Shown: positions 39,585 to 49,016 of the stretch, in pieces
Layout: each line of letters begins with the position of its first letter
Position numbering within the stretch: the stretch's first letter is position 1
NCBI GenBank assembly: GCA_049614485.1
Contig: JBMZDR010000016.1
Span: 1-55,770 of the forward strand
Direction: 5' to 3'
Source: GCA-2733415 sp049614485
GTDB taxonomy: Bacteria > Bacteroidota > Bacteroidia > Flavobacteriales > Flavobacteriaceae
DNA length: 55,770 bases
Notes under the pieces: model-generated
Database searches by the model: none
What the model was told of the DNA's origin: nothing
What the model saw: only the letters and a program-made list of their open reading frames with translations
Made by a program: the position numbers and the translations under genes

Positions 39585-40832
39585 ATGACACTTGATCAAT
39601 TACAATCAGATTTAGAAACATATAAAGCTAAGAAATTAGAATTAGACATGTCTAGAGGAAAACCAAGTAAGGCACAGTTAGACTTGTCAAGCCAATTATT
39701 GAATACAGTTACTTCAGTAGATTACAAAACTACAGCCGCTCAAGATACTCGTAATTACGGTGGTTTAGACGGTATTCCTGAAGCAAAAGAATTATTTAAA
39801 CATTTTCTTGAAGTATCTTCTGTTGATGAAGTTGTTGTTGGCGGTAATGCCTCATTAACCATCATGCATGATATTATTTCACGAGCAATCACTCATGGTG
39901 TTCCTGGCAGCGTATTGCCGTGGGGTAAACAGACAGTAAAATTTTTATGTCCATCACCAGGTTATGATCGTCATTTTAGTATTTGTGAGCATTTTAATAT
40001 TGAAATGATTACAATTGCTACCAATGAAACAGGCCCAGATATGGATGAAATAGAACGTTTGGTTTCTGAAGATGAAAGTATAAAAGGGATTTGGATGGTA
40101 CCTAAATACAGTAATCCAACAGGGTTGAGTTGTTCTGATGATGTTGTAAATAGACTAAGTAACATGTGTACAGCAGCAAAAGACTTTAGAATATTTTGGG
40201 ATAATGCTTATGCAGTACACCATCTTTCTGATGATCATGATGATGTAAAAAACATATTAGAAACATGTAAATCTGCAGGAAATGAAAACCGCCCATTTAT
40301 ATTTGGTTCTACCTCAAAAATTACATTTGCTGGCGCAGGTGTTGGTGCAGTAGGAGGAAGTGTAGAAAATATGGATTGGTATAGAGGCCATTTGTTTTTC
40401 TCTAGCATTGGTCCGGATAAAATTAATCAAGTAAGGCATACGCGTTTTTTTAAATCTATTGACGATATCAACTTGCACATGAAAAAGCATGCTGAATTAT
40501 TAAAACCTCGTTTTGATAGAACTTTAGAAATTCTTGACAAGGAGTTAAGTGGGTCAGGGTTGGCAACATGGACTACGCCTAAAGGTGGGTATTTTATTAG
40601 TTTAAACGTATTAAAAGGTTCAGCAAAAAGAGTCGTGGAGTTAGCAGCAGAAGCTGGAGTAAAGTTAACTAATGCTGGAGCTACTTTTCCATATAAAAAT
40701 GATCCAAATGATAGCAATATCCGTTTAGCACCTTCATGTCCTTCATTAGATGAAATTCATATGGCTATGCACATTGTTTGTTTAGCAGTTAAAATTGCAA
40801 CTAAAGAAAGAGCGTACAATTCAGTTGTATAA
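39585..40832 (+). CDS. class I aminotransferase, aspartate aminotransferase type
   Basis: This 415-residue PLP enzyme has GGNASLTIMHDI (cofactor phosphate), the PKYSNPTGL segment, DNAYAVHHL and a Schiff-base lysine in STSKITFAGAG. The pattern fits the less common aspartate aminotransferase subgroup described from Corynebacterium and other bacteria. It begins 20 bp after asnA on the same strand, suggesting a coupled oxaloacetate-aspartate-asparagine route. Confidence 0.85.
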   Translation: MTLDQLQSDLETYKAKKLELDMSRGKPSKAQLDLSSQLLNTVTSVDYKTTAAQDTRNYGGLDGIPEAKELFKHFLEVSSVDEVVVGGNASLTIMHDIISRAITHGVPGSVLPWGKQTVKFLCPSPGYDRHFSICEHFNIEMITIATNETGPDMDEIERLVSEDESIKGIWMVPKYSNPTGLSCSDDVVNRLSNMCTAAKDFRIFWDNAYAVHHLSDDHDDVKNILETCKSAGNENRPFIFGSTSKITFAGAGVGAVGGSVENMDWYRGHLFFSSIGPDKINQVRHTRFFKSIDDINLHMKKHAELLKPRFDRTLEILDKELSGSGLATWTTPKGGYFISLNVLKGSAKRVVELAAEAGVKLTNAGATFPYKNDPNDSNIRLAPSCPSLDEIHMAMHIVCLAVKIATKERAYNSVV

Positions 40833-40848
40833 ATTTAGCCGTTAAGCT

Positions 40849-40887
40849 AAAAAAAGTCCTTAAATTAAAAACTTAAGGACTTTTTTT
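40849..40887. terminator. bidirectional terminator after the aminotransferase gene
   Basis: 40849-40863 is complementary to 40873-40887 with an A-run and T-run at the ends and GTCCTTAA in the stem. It serves two converging genes. Confidence 0.9.
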
Positions 40888-41236
40888 ATAATCTCATTTT
40901 AAATGAATGAAAATCGACAGTGTCTAAAAGGTGAATAACTTTGTTAGCTAATATATTTTCTGCTTCTAATCGAGTTACTGGTTTTTGTACCAATTCTAAG
41001 ATGCCTTGTTTTTCAGAAAAAACATTATCAGCTGAAAAATTCATATAAACATCCCATTTGTCACCATGAACTAGCATAATATTCATAGCTGTAACACCAC
41101 ATTTTGATACTACATTTTCTAAAAAATTAGGTAATGAATTATAATCACTATCAACAAATAAGTCGATAATAACATTTTTAACTGCGGTATTGTCTATTCT
41201 AATATAATCTGAAATGATTTGATTATAATCTAACAT
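40886..41236 (-). CDS. conserved protein of unknown function
   Basis: This is a 116-residue cytoplasmic protein with mixed alpha/beta character and no recognised family. Near the C-terminus there is an ENILANKVIHLLDTV helix, and the central region has VTAMNIMLVHGDKWDVYMNF. It is monocistronic between two terminators. Its stop codon overlaps the terminator T-run at 40881-40887. Confidence 0.6.
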   Translation of the reverse strand: MLDYNQIISDYIRIDNTAVKNVIIDLFVDSDYNSLPNFLENVVSKCGVTAMNIMLVHGDKWDVYMNFSADNVFSEKQGILELVQKPVTRLEAENILANKVIHLLDTVDFHSFKMRL

Positions 41237-41373
41237 GATTCTTGTAAAATGTGATTAAACTTAAACCTATTTTTTGCTTATATTAATATTGGTTACTTAT
41301 AAATATACAATTAATATTTTTTTCCATATTATTAGTGATGCTTGTCTCATTATATTTAGGGATAAAATTTGGC

Positions 41374-41411
41374 AAAAAAAAAGCTTTAAAGAGGTCTTTA
41401 AAGCTTTTTTT
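41374..41411 (-). terminator. terminator after yebC
   Basis: AGCTTTAAAGA (41382-41392) pairs with its complement at 41395-41405, with A-run and T-run flanks. It lies 18 bp past the yebC stop codon. Confidence 0.85.
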
Positions 41412-41428
41412 GTATTTCTGAGAGAAGA

Positions 41429-42163
41429 TTATGCCATAGTGTGATACACATTTTGGACATCATCATCTTCTTCAATTTTCTCTAGTAATTTGTCAACATC
41501 AGCTTGTTGCTCCTCTGTTAATTCTTTTGTAACTTGAGGAATACGTTCAAAACCAGAAGATAATATCTCCATTCCACGAGATTCTAATTCTTTTTGAATG
41601 CTTCCGAAACTATTAAATGGTGCATAAAATAATACAGATTTTGTAGGTTCAGCATCATCTTCATCTGGATCTTCAGCAAATATCTCTTCTACACCAAAAT
41701 CAATAAATTCCAACTCCAACTCTTCAAGATCATATCCTGTATCTTTAATTTTAAAGTTACACTGATGGTCAAACATAAACTCTACAGAACCTTGAGTTCC
41801 TAAGCTTCCGTTACATTTGTTAAAATAACTTCTAATGTTGGCTACGGATCTGTTGTTGTTGTCTGTTGCTGTTTCTACAATTACTGCAATACCGTGAGGG
41901 GCGTAACCTTCAAATAATACTTCTTTATAGTCACCAGTATCTTTATCTGATGCTTTTTTAATAGCGCGTTCAACATTATCTTTAGGCATGTTTACAGATT
42001 TTGCATTCTGTATAACAGCTCTTAAACGTGAATTGCTATCAGGATCTGGCCCACCTTCTTTTACTGCCATAACGATGTCTTTACCAATACGCGTAAAGGC
42101 TTTAGACATTGCTGACCAACGTTTCATTTTTCGTGCTTTCCTAAATTCAAATGCTCTTCCCAT
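41429..42163 (-). CDS. yebC: YebC/PmpR family protein
   Basis: The protein has 244 residues. It has the family's KMKRWSAMSKAFTRIGKDIVMAVKEGG-type start (in parts), NMPKDNVERAIKK, YEGYAPHG-like LFEGYAPHGIA and a C-terminal acidic domain. YebC-type proteins bind DNA or act on translation at difficult motifs. It follows gcvT by about 30 bp on the same strand. Confidence 0.95.
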   Translation of the reverse strand: MGRAFEFRKARKMKRWSAMSKAFTRIGKDIVMAVKEGGPDPDSNSRLRAVIQNAKSVNMPKDNVERAIKKASDKDTGDYKEVLFEGYAPHGIAVIVETATDNNNRSVANIRSYFNKCNGSLGTQGSVEFMFDHQCNFKIKDTGYDLEELELEFIDFGVEEIFAEDPDEDDAEPTKSVLFYAPFNSFGSIQKELESRGMEILSSGFERIPQVTKELTEEQQADVDKLLEKIEEDDDVQNVYHTMA

Positions 42164-42192
42164 TTTTTGTTTTTTTTATGCTATTCTAATAA

Positions 42193-43275
42193 TTATTTCT
42201 TGTAAAAAGGTAGTTTCACTACAGTTGCAGGAATTTGTTTTTTACGTATTTGAATGTATATTTTACTGCCAACACTTTTGAATATTGTTGGTACATAACC
42301 CATTCCAATTCCTTTTCCTAATGATGGTGACATTGTACCAGATGTTACAATACCAATTTTGTTTCCAGATTCATCAACAATATCATAGTCTTGACGTGGG
42401 ATACCTCTTTCGTCTAATTCAAATGCTACCAATCTACGCTCTGTACCATTTTCTTTTTGTTTTTGAAATTCTTCAGAATTTGTAAACTCTTTATTGAATT
42501 TAGTAATCCAACCTAACCCAGCCTCAATAGGAGAGGTGGTGTCATTAATATCATTACCGTATAGACAATATCCCATTTCTAAACGCAGTGTGTCTCTAGC
42601 GGCTAAACCAATTGGTTTAATGTCAAAAGCTGCCCCTGCTTTAAATACGTTTGTCCAAACAGTTTCAGCAACATCATTTTTAAAATAGATTTCAAATCCG
42701 CCAGAACCAGTATAGCCAGTTGCAGAAACAATCACGTCTTCAACACCTGCAAATTTTCCAATTTGAAATGTGTAGTATTTCATGTTTATGACATCAATAT
42801 CAGTTAATGATTGCATTGCTTCAGCAGCTTTAGGGCCTTGAATTGCCAATAATGAATAGTCATCACTATTGTTCTCCATGATGACACCTAAATCATTATG
42901 TTGAGATATCCAGTTCCAATCTTTCTCAATATTAGACGCATTGACGACTAACATATACTCTTCTTCAGCAATTTTATAAATAATTAAATCATCTACAATA
43001 CCACCATCATTATTTGGCATACAAGAATATTGCGCTTGTCCAACTACAATTTTAGAAGTGTCATTAGTTCCAATTTTTTGAATTAATGCCAAAGCATTAG
43101 GGCCTTTTAAATGAAACTCTCCCATATGAGATACGTCAAATACACCAACACCAGTTCTAACAACCTCATGTTCTATATTAACTCCTTCATATTGTACTGG
43201 CATATTGTAACCTGCAAAAGGCACCATTTTAGCTCCTAAAGCTTCGTGAATATGTGATAACGCTGTGTTTTTCAT
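42193..43275 (-). CDS. gcvT: aminomethyltransferase (glycine cleavage T protein)
   Basis: The protein has 360 residues, full length for GcvT. Motifs include MVPFAGYNMPVQYEG, FDVSHMGEF, LLAIQGPKA, GYTGSGGFEIY, GLAARDTLRLEMGYCLYGNDI (in parts) and TSGTMSPSLGKGIGMGYV. It transfers the methylene group from aminomethyl-H-protein to tetrahydrofolate. Confidence 0.97.
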   Translation of the reverse strand: MKNTALSHIHEALGAKMVPFAGYNMPVQYEGVNIEHEVVRTGVGVFDVSHMGEFHLKGPNALALIQKIGTNDTSKIVVGQAQYSCMPNNDGGIVDDLIIYKIAEEEYMLVVNASNIEKDWNWISQHNDLGVIMENNSDDYSLLAIQGPKAAEAMQSLTDIDVINMKYYTFQIGKFAGVEDVIVSATGYTGSGGFEIYFKNDVAETVWTNVFKAGAAFDIKPIGLAARDTLRLEMGYCLYGNDINDTTSPIEAGLGWITKFNKEFTNSEEFQKQKENGTERRLVAFELDERGIPRQDYDIVDESGNKIGIVTSGTMSPSLGKGIGMGYVPTIFKSVGSKIYIQIRKKQIPATVVKLPFYKK

Positions 43276-43484
43276 CTGTAATTTCTCTAAAAAATTTTAT
43301 AAGTGCTAATTTATTTAAAAACTAGCGAACCACAAATAATATTAAGAGATATAAATTAGACATTATAAATTCTCTGTAACTTCTATTATTTACTGTTTAG
43401 TAAAAAGAATAAAATAACAGTTTAAACCTTTTCAAATTGATATATTTGATAATTCATAGAAAATAACCACTAATTACACAGTAA

Positions 43485-45017
43485 ATGAACATACTAACAG
43501 CAGAAGAGCTTTATAAAGCTCACCATGATACAATAAATACGCAACAAATTTCGGAGTTAGAATTAATTGAGCGTGCAGGTTTGCAAGTGTTCAATTGGAT
43601 ACACAGACGTATGCAGGGCTCACAAGTTAAGATTCATCTTTTTAATGGTATAGGAAACAATGGTGCTGTTGGCTTAGTTTTAGCTAGGCATTTACTAATT
43701 AATGGTTATAATATTGATAATTATGTTGTGAACTTTAGTAAGAAAAGGACCCCTGCATTTTTAGCAAACTACGATAAAGTTAAAGAACTTAAATCTTGGC
43801 CAGTATTAATAACAGATGCAGATCAGTTTCCAAATGAAATTGGAGAAGATGATATTATAATTGATGCAATTTTTGGTATTGGCTTAAATAAAGATACAGG
43901 AGGCTTGGTAAACAGTTTATTTGCTTTTTTAAACTCTATTAAAACGTTTAAGTTAGCTATTGATATTCCGTCAGGATTGCATGCTGATAAGGCTGTAGAT
44001 TTAAATCACGTTTTAAAAGTCAATTACACCTTAACATTTCAAAGTCCAAAATTAGTGTTCTTTTTACCAGAAACAGCTGTTTTTACTGAGCAATGGGAGG
44101 TTTTAGATATTGGATTAGATCAAAATTCTTTACAGGTAAAGCACGCACCACAATTAATAAGCAAACATGAAGTGTTGCCATTATACCAGATGCGAGAGAA
44201 GTTTAGTAACAAATTTTCTTATGGTCATGCATTAATAATTGGCGGCAGTTTTGGTAAAATAGGCTCAGTGCTTTTATCCAGTCAAGCAGCACTAAAAACG
44301 GGTTGTGGTTTAGTTTCTGCTTACGTGCCAAACTGTGGTGTTTCTATTTTGCAAAGTTCTTTTCCAGAAGCTATGATTCAGGTAGGCGAGGGTAACAAAT
44401 CACTTACAGATATTAAGCCTAATGGCCAGTTTAATGCTGTTGGCGTAGGTATGGGAATGGGAACTGATAAAGAAACTATTACAGGGTTTACATCATTTTT
44501 AAAAAACAATAGATTGCCGTTAGTTATAGATGCAGATGGTTTGAATATTGTTTCAGAAGATAATAATCTATTAAAGTCAATTCCTGAACAAGCAGTATTA
44601 ACACCACATAAGAAAGAATTAGAACGCTTAATTGGTGTGTGGGAAAATGATTTTGAAATGTTAGAGAAGGTGAAATCATTTACGACTAAGCACAATTGTA
44701 TACTTGTTATTAAAGATGCTATAACAATTACGGTGTATAAAGAAGAGCTGTTTATTAATACATCAGGAAATCCTGCATTAGCTACAGCCGGATCTGGAGA
44801 TGTGTTAACAGGAATGATTACTAGTTTAATAGCACAAGGCTATACTAATTTAGATGCTGCAGTTGTTGCAGTTTATTTACACGGAAGAACTGCTGATGTT
44901 GCAATAGAAGAAACAGGGTATCAGTCATTTATAGCAAGTGATAGCGTTAATAATATTGGAAAAGCGTACTTAGATATGTTTAAGAAGCCTGAGGCACAGG
45001 TTGAGAATACTCAATAA
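43485..45017 (+). CDS. nnr: bifunctional NAD(P)H-hydrate epimerase/dehydratase
   Basis: The protein has 510 residues. The N-terminal YjeF epimerase domain (about 1-215) includes GIGNNGAVGLVLARHL, DAIFGIGL and AIDIPSGL. The C-terminal dehydratase domain (about 225-500) includes GHALIIGGSFGKIGS, VIDADGLN, LTPHKKELERL and the ATAGSGDVLTGM anion hole. It repairs hydrated NAD(P)H. It is fused as in most bacteria. Confidence 0.95.
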   Translation: MNILTAEELYKAHHDTINTQQISELELIERAGLQVFNWIHRRMQGSQVKIHLFNGIGNNGAVGLVLARHLLINGYNIDNYVVNFSKKRTPAFLANYDKVKELKSWPVLITDADQFPNEIGEDDIIIDAIFGIGLNKDTGGLVNSLFAFLNSIKTFKLAIDIPSGLHADKAVDLNHVLKVNYTLTFQSPKLVFFLPETAVFTEQWEVLDIGLDQNSLQVKHAPQLISKHEVLPLYQMREKFSNKFSYGHALIIGGSFGKIGSVLLSSQAALKTGCGLVSAYVPNCGVSILQSSFPEAMIQVGEGNKSLTDIKPNGQFNAVGVGMGMGTDKETITGFTSFLKNNRLPLVIDADGLNIVSEDNNLLKSIPEQAVLTPHKKELERLIGVWENDFEMLEKVKSFTTKHNCILVIKDAITITVYKEELFINTSGNPALATAGSGDVLTGMITSLIAQGYTNLDAAVVAVYLHGRTADVAIEETGYQSFIASDSVNNIGKAYLDMFKKPEAQVENTQ

Positions 45018-45028
45018 TAAAACAAAAT

Positions 45029-45076
45029 TACCATATAAAAAAAGCGTCAAATATTTGACGCTTTTTTTATATGGTA
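45029..45076. terminator. bidirectional terminator after nnr
   Basis: A perfect 23-bp stem: 45029-45051 pairs with 45054-45076, with AAGCGTCAAA in the top and A-run/T-run in the arms. Two genes converge on it. Confidence 0.92.
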
Positions 45077-45088
45077 TATTCTAATCAG

Positions 45089-45367
45089 TTACTTATTAGA
45101 AAGGTATTTTTTGTCTACGTAAAAGGTTCCGAATGGAATTACTGAAGCAAGAAATACAATTAAAAGTGTTTTAGGTTTCCAATTTAATTCAAATTTTGCC
45201 ATGACAGCAAATAAAACGTAGGCAACAAATAATAACCCATGAGCCATACCAATATGTTTAACATATATTGGGTCTCCTAAAATATATTTTATAGGCATAG
45301 CTATAAATAATAAAGATAACAATGAGAGTCCTTCTAAAAGACTAATTCCTCTAAAAATTTTAATCAT
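45089..45367 (-). CDS. DUF3817 family membrane protein
   Basis: This 92-residue protein has three helices. The family pattern is FRGISLLEGLSLLSLLFIAMPIKYI (in parts), HIGMAHGLLFVAYVL and IPFGTFYVDKKY. Members are small membrane proteins without a known function. It is 9 bp after the VTT gene on the same strand. Confidence 0.85.
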   Translation of the reverse strand: MIKIFRGISLLEGLSLLSLLFIAMPIKYILGDPIYVKHIGMAHGLLFVAYVLFAVMAKFELNWKPKTLLIVFLASVIPFGTFYVDKKYLSNK

Positions 45368-45376
45368 AATATGTGT

Positions 45377-45997
45377 TTAATTAACCATTTTAAATATTGC
45401 AACTCCGTATATAGCAAATCTTATAAAACGTAATGAGCCGTAAAGCAAAACGCCTTTTAGCGGAAATTTAATCATCCCAGCAGCCATACAAGTTATAGAG
45501 AAAGGTATTGGTAATAAAGCACCAACAATAATTAAAAAACCTCCCCATTTACTGGTGTTTTTTAAATTCTTAGCCATTTTTACTTCTAAATAATTTTTTA
45601 CAGAATCAACTTTTAAAGCAGCTTTACCTAAAAAGAAAGAAACAATACCACCTAAATATGATAATGTAGCTAATAGTGCTAAATTAAAAATAGGTTCACT
45701 TGTTTTTTTAGACCATGCAATAAATATTTCTGGAGGAATTAATCCTAATAATGATTCTGAAGCAAAAAAAGTAACTAATACCCCAGTTGGTGAAAATGTT
45801 TCAGTGATACTCTGTAAAGCGTCGTTAATATTGTATACGTATTTGTTAAATAAAATTAAAGCAGTAACAAGTATTAAAACAGGTATGATTGCTTTTTTTA
45901 AACTATTTCCAATAAATGTATAAAACCCTGTGTATGAGTAATACTGGTGTAGCAATTTTGCTCTTGACTTTTTTTGAACTCTTTGGGCTGATTTCAT
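45377..45997 (-). CDS. VTT/SNARE-associated (DedA-like, YqaA type) membrane protein
   Basis: This 206-residue protein has about four to five helices. The ESLLGLIPPEIFIAW segment, the following SYLGGIVSFFLGK and the GALLPIPFSITCMAAGM segment match the YqaA branch of the VTT family. Related DedA proteins flip or transport lipids. Direct evidence for this branch is lacking. The product has a basic N-terminus. Confidence 0.85.
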   Translation of the reverse strand: MKSAQRVQKKSRAKLLHQYYSYTGFYTFIGNSLKKAIIPVLILVTALILFNKYVYNINDALQSITETFSPTGVLVTFFASESLLGLIPPEIFIAWSKKTSEPIFNLALLATLSYLGGIVSFFLGKAALKVDSVKNYLEVKMAKNLKNTSKWGGFLIIVGALLPIPFSITCMAAGMIKFPLKGVLLYGSLRFIRFAIYGVAIFKMVN

Positions 45998-46159
45998 GTT
46001 ACAAATTATATTATGATTAATAAATTTGGGGTAACGAATATAAAGATCAAATTTCTATTCACCAAAAAAAACACCCTTGATGTAGTGAAACTATTAATTA
46101 TTGAAGTGTACTAATTAATTAATTAGCATCTTACTAAAATTATTATCATAAATTGATGT

Positions 46160-46188
46160 TTGAATTTTATTGAAATGCCATATATTTG
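46160..46188 (+). promoter_or_regulatory. promoter of the fabG operon
   Basis: TTG at 46160-46162, an 18-nt spacer, then TATATTTG at 46181-46188. Spacing and sequence fit the flavobacterial TTG/TAnnTTTG promoter. The predicted leader is about 28 nt. Confidence 0.6.
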
Positions 46189-46223
46189 ATTAAAATTAAT
46201 AATAGATATAATCACATACATAT

Positions 46224-46970
46224 ATGAAACTTTTAAACGGTAAAACAGTCATTATTACTGGAGCTAGTAGAGGTATAGGAAATGAAATTGCACGAACGTT
46301 TGCCAAAAACGGATCAAACGTAGCGTTTACATATAGTTCATCTGAGGCACCAGCTTTAGCTCTAGAACAAGAGTTAAAAGATTTTGGTGTACATGCCAAA
46401 GCATATAAATCAAATGCGGCTAATTTTCAAGAATCACAAGATTTAGTAGCAGCAATTACTAAGGAATTTGATAGTATAGATATTCTGATAAACAATGCAG
46501 GGATTACAAAAGATAACTTATTAATGCGAATTTCTGAAGAGGATTTTGATAAGGTTATTGAAGTAAATTTAAAATCGGTTTTTAACATGACTAAAGCTGT
46601 ACAGCGCACCATGTTAAAACAACGTAAAGGATCTATCATAAACATGAGCTCTGTAGTTGGTGTTAAAGGGAATGCCGGACAAACAAATTATGCAGCCTCT
46701 AAGGCTGGGATAATAGGGTTTACAAAATCTGTAGCTTTAGAATTGGGATCACGAAATATTCGTTGTAATGCTATTGCACCTGGGTTCATTGAAACTGAAA
46801 TGACTGAAAAGTTAAACCCTGAAGCAGTACAAGGTTGGAGAGATGCTATTCCGTTAAAAAGAGGTGGTACTCCTGAAGATGTTGCTAATGTTTGTGTGTT
46901 TTTAGCGAGTGATATGAGTGCTTACGTTACAGGACAAGTATTAAATGTTGATGGTGGAATGTTGACCTAA
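46224..46970 (+). CDS. fabG: 3-oxoacyl-ACP reductase
   Basis: This 248-residue short-chain dehydrogenase has cofactor motif TGASRGIG (12-19), NNAG (90-93) and catalytic Ser143, Tyr156 and Lys160 (YAASK). Length and the C-terminal VTGQVLNVDGGM fit FabG of fatty acid synthesis. It leads an operon with a VWA-type and an SPFH-type membrane protein, an arrangement not directly tied to lipid synthesis. Confidence 0.92.
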   Translation: MKLLNGKTVIITGASRGIGNEIARTFAKNGSNVAFTYSSSEAPALALEQELKDFGVHAKAYKSNAANFQESQDLVAAITKEFDSIDILINNAGITKDNLLMRISEEDFDKVIEVNLKSVFNMTKAVQRTMLKQRKGSIINMSSVVGVKGNAGQTNYAASKAGIIGFTKSVALELGSRNIRCNAIAPGFIETEMTEKLNPEAVQGWRDAIPLKRGGTPEDVANVCVFLASDMSAYVTGQVLNVDGGMLT

Positions 46971-46973
46971 TAC

Positions 46974-49001
46974 ATGTCAAATACCACTATACTATATCTG
47001 ATTTTAATTGCAATTTTCGCTTTGGGAATTGCAGTATTTCAATATTTTTATAAAGCAAAAACAACTTTTAATAAAAGAGTTGTTTTTGCTTTATTGCGTT
47101 TTGGGAGTTTGTTTTTATTAGGAATGTTGCTTTTAAATCCAACATTTGAACAAACGGTGTTAACCCAAGAAAAACCACGCTTGGTGGTAGTGGTAGATAA
47201 TTCAAAATCTGTGGCTATCTTAAACCATGATACAGTTACTAAGAATGTTATTAAAAAAATTAAAGAGTCAAACTTAAAAGATAAGTTTACAGTAGATTAT
47301 TTCGGTTTTGATACGGAAGTTAATCAGCTTAATGATGCATTAGAATTTAAGGGGAGGCAAACTAATATTTCAAAGGTTTTTCCATTATTAAAAGATATTT
47401 ATAATGAAAAACAAGCGCCTACAATTTTGATTTCTGATGGTAATCAGACTTTTGGGCAAGACTATGTGTTAGCATCACAAACCTATAACCAACCTATATA
47501 TCCTGTTGTAATTGGCGATACTTTGGTAAAACAAGATTTAAAAATAACAACCATTCAATTAAATAAATATACAACTTTAAAGAATGAATTTCCTGTAGAA
47601 ATATCTATAGCTTACAATGGAAAAGAAACGATAAATAAGGACTTGGTTATTTTTAAAAATAAAATAAAAGTTTATTCAAAAACACTAACATTTTCTGAAA
47701 ATAACACACTTCAAGTTGTACAATTAAATTTACCAGCATTGAAAATTGGTAAGCAACAATATAAAGCCTCTATAGCTGCAATACCAAATGAAGAAAACAC
47801 GGTTAATAACAAACGAAATTTTTCAGTAGAAGTTATTGATCAACGTACAAATGTGTTGTTGGTATCGGATATTTTACATCCGGATTTAGGAGCTTATAAA
47901 AAGGCTATTGAAACACATCAACTACGTAAAGTAACACTTGTAAAACCTGCGGATGTAAGTGATATTGATAACTATCAATTGGTAATTTTATTTCAACCTA
48001 CAATTCAATTCAAATCATTGTTTAAACAGTTGAAATTAACGGGTAAAAATCATCTTATTGTAACAGGAGTTCATACTGATTGGCTATTTCTAAATAGTCA
48101 AAAAGATCAATATAAAAGACCTGTAGTTAATGAACTTCAGGAGGTTACCGGTACATTAAATCCGGCATTTAATTTGTTTCAGAAGAATGCAATACGCGTA
48201 AATTCTTTACCACCATTACATGATGCCTACGGCGCTATTGAGCTTCAAGCTAAAGCAAATACGCTATTATATCAAAAAATAAATAGTATTGAAACCTCAA
48301 ATCCTATTCTAACATTTTTTGAAGAAGACACTAGGCGAGAGGCATTATTTGTAGGAGAAGGTATTTGGAAATGGCGTGCACAGAGTTATTTAAACACGCA
48401 ATCATTTGAGGTTTTTGATGAGTTTATAGGACAGGTCATTCAGTACTTAGCATCAAACACCAAAAAAGAGCGGTTAACTGTAGACGTAGAAGATGAGTTT
48501 TTATTAGGAGAAGCAGAAATTAATGCACAATACTTTGATAGAAATTATGTGCCAGATCCAAATGCAACACTTTTATGTCGGTTAACAAATACTGAAACAA
48601 ATACTGTTTATGAGTATAATTTTTTGTTTAACACTTCAAATTACAGCCTTAATTTAAGTAGTTTGCCCGCGGGTAAATACCGTTATAGCATTACTGTAGA
48701 AAATGAAAAGTTAAATAAAAAAGGAGAATTCTTAATAAGTAGTTTTGATATAGAAGCGCAATTTTTAAACCCAGATGTGACAAAATTGTCCTTGTTAGCT
48801 ACTAACAGTCAAAACAAGTTATTTACAATTACAGAAAGTGATCAGTTAATTTCCAGCTTGATGACTGATAACCAATTTAAGCCAATTCAAAAAGAACAAA
48901 TTAGTCAATTGCCATTAATTAATTGGAAATACCTACTAGCTGTATTGTTAGTATTGCTTACTTTTGAATGGTTGTTAAGAAAATACAATGGATTATTATA
49001 A
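46974..49001 (+). CDS. membrane-anchored VWA-like protein
   Basis: The protein has 675 residues. Two N-terminal helices (about 5-22 and 32-52) are followed by a von Willebrand A-type domain: VVVVDNSKSVAI has the DxSxS metal site and TILISDGNQT a second conserved strand. A long extracytoplasmic part then leads to a C-terminal helix (WKYLLAVLLVLLTFEWLL). It resembles BatA-like or DUF-type VWA proteins of Bacteroidota. Ligand and role are unknown. It begins 3 bp after fabG. Confidence 0.8.
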   Translation: MSNTTILYLILIAIFALGIAVFQYFYKAKTTFNKRVVFALLRFGSLFLLGMLLLNPTFEQTVLTQEKPRLVVVVDNSKSVAILNHDTVTKNVIKKIKESNLKDKFTVDYFGFDTEVNQLNDALEFKGRQTNISKVFPLLKDIYNEKQAPTILISDGNQTFGQDYVLASQTYNQPIYPVVIGDTLVKQDLKITTIQLNKYTTLKNEFPVEISIAYNGKETINKDLVIFKNKIKVYSKTLTFSENNTLQVVQLNLPALKIGKQQYKASIAAIPNEENTVNNKRNFSVEVIDQRTNVLLVSDILHPDLGAYKKAIETHQLRKVTLVKPADVSDIDNYQLVILFQPTIQFKSLFKQLKLTGKNHLIVTGVHTDWLFLNSQKDQYKRPVVNELQEVTGTLNPAFNLFQKNAIRVNSLPPLHDAYGAIELQAKANTLLYQKINSIETSNPILTFFEEDTRREALFVGEGIWKWRAQSYLNTQSFEVFDEFIGQVIQYLASNTKKERLTVDVEDEFLLGEAEINAQYFDRNYVPDPNATLLCRLTNTETNTVYEYNFLFNTSNYSLNLSSLPAGKYRYSITVENEKLNKKGEFLISSFDIEAQFLNPDVTKLSLLATNSQNKLFTITESDQLISSLMTDNQFKPIQKEQISQLPLINWKYLLAVLLVLLTFEWLLRKYNGLL

Positions 49002-49016
49002 ATTAAAATTAGATAA

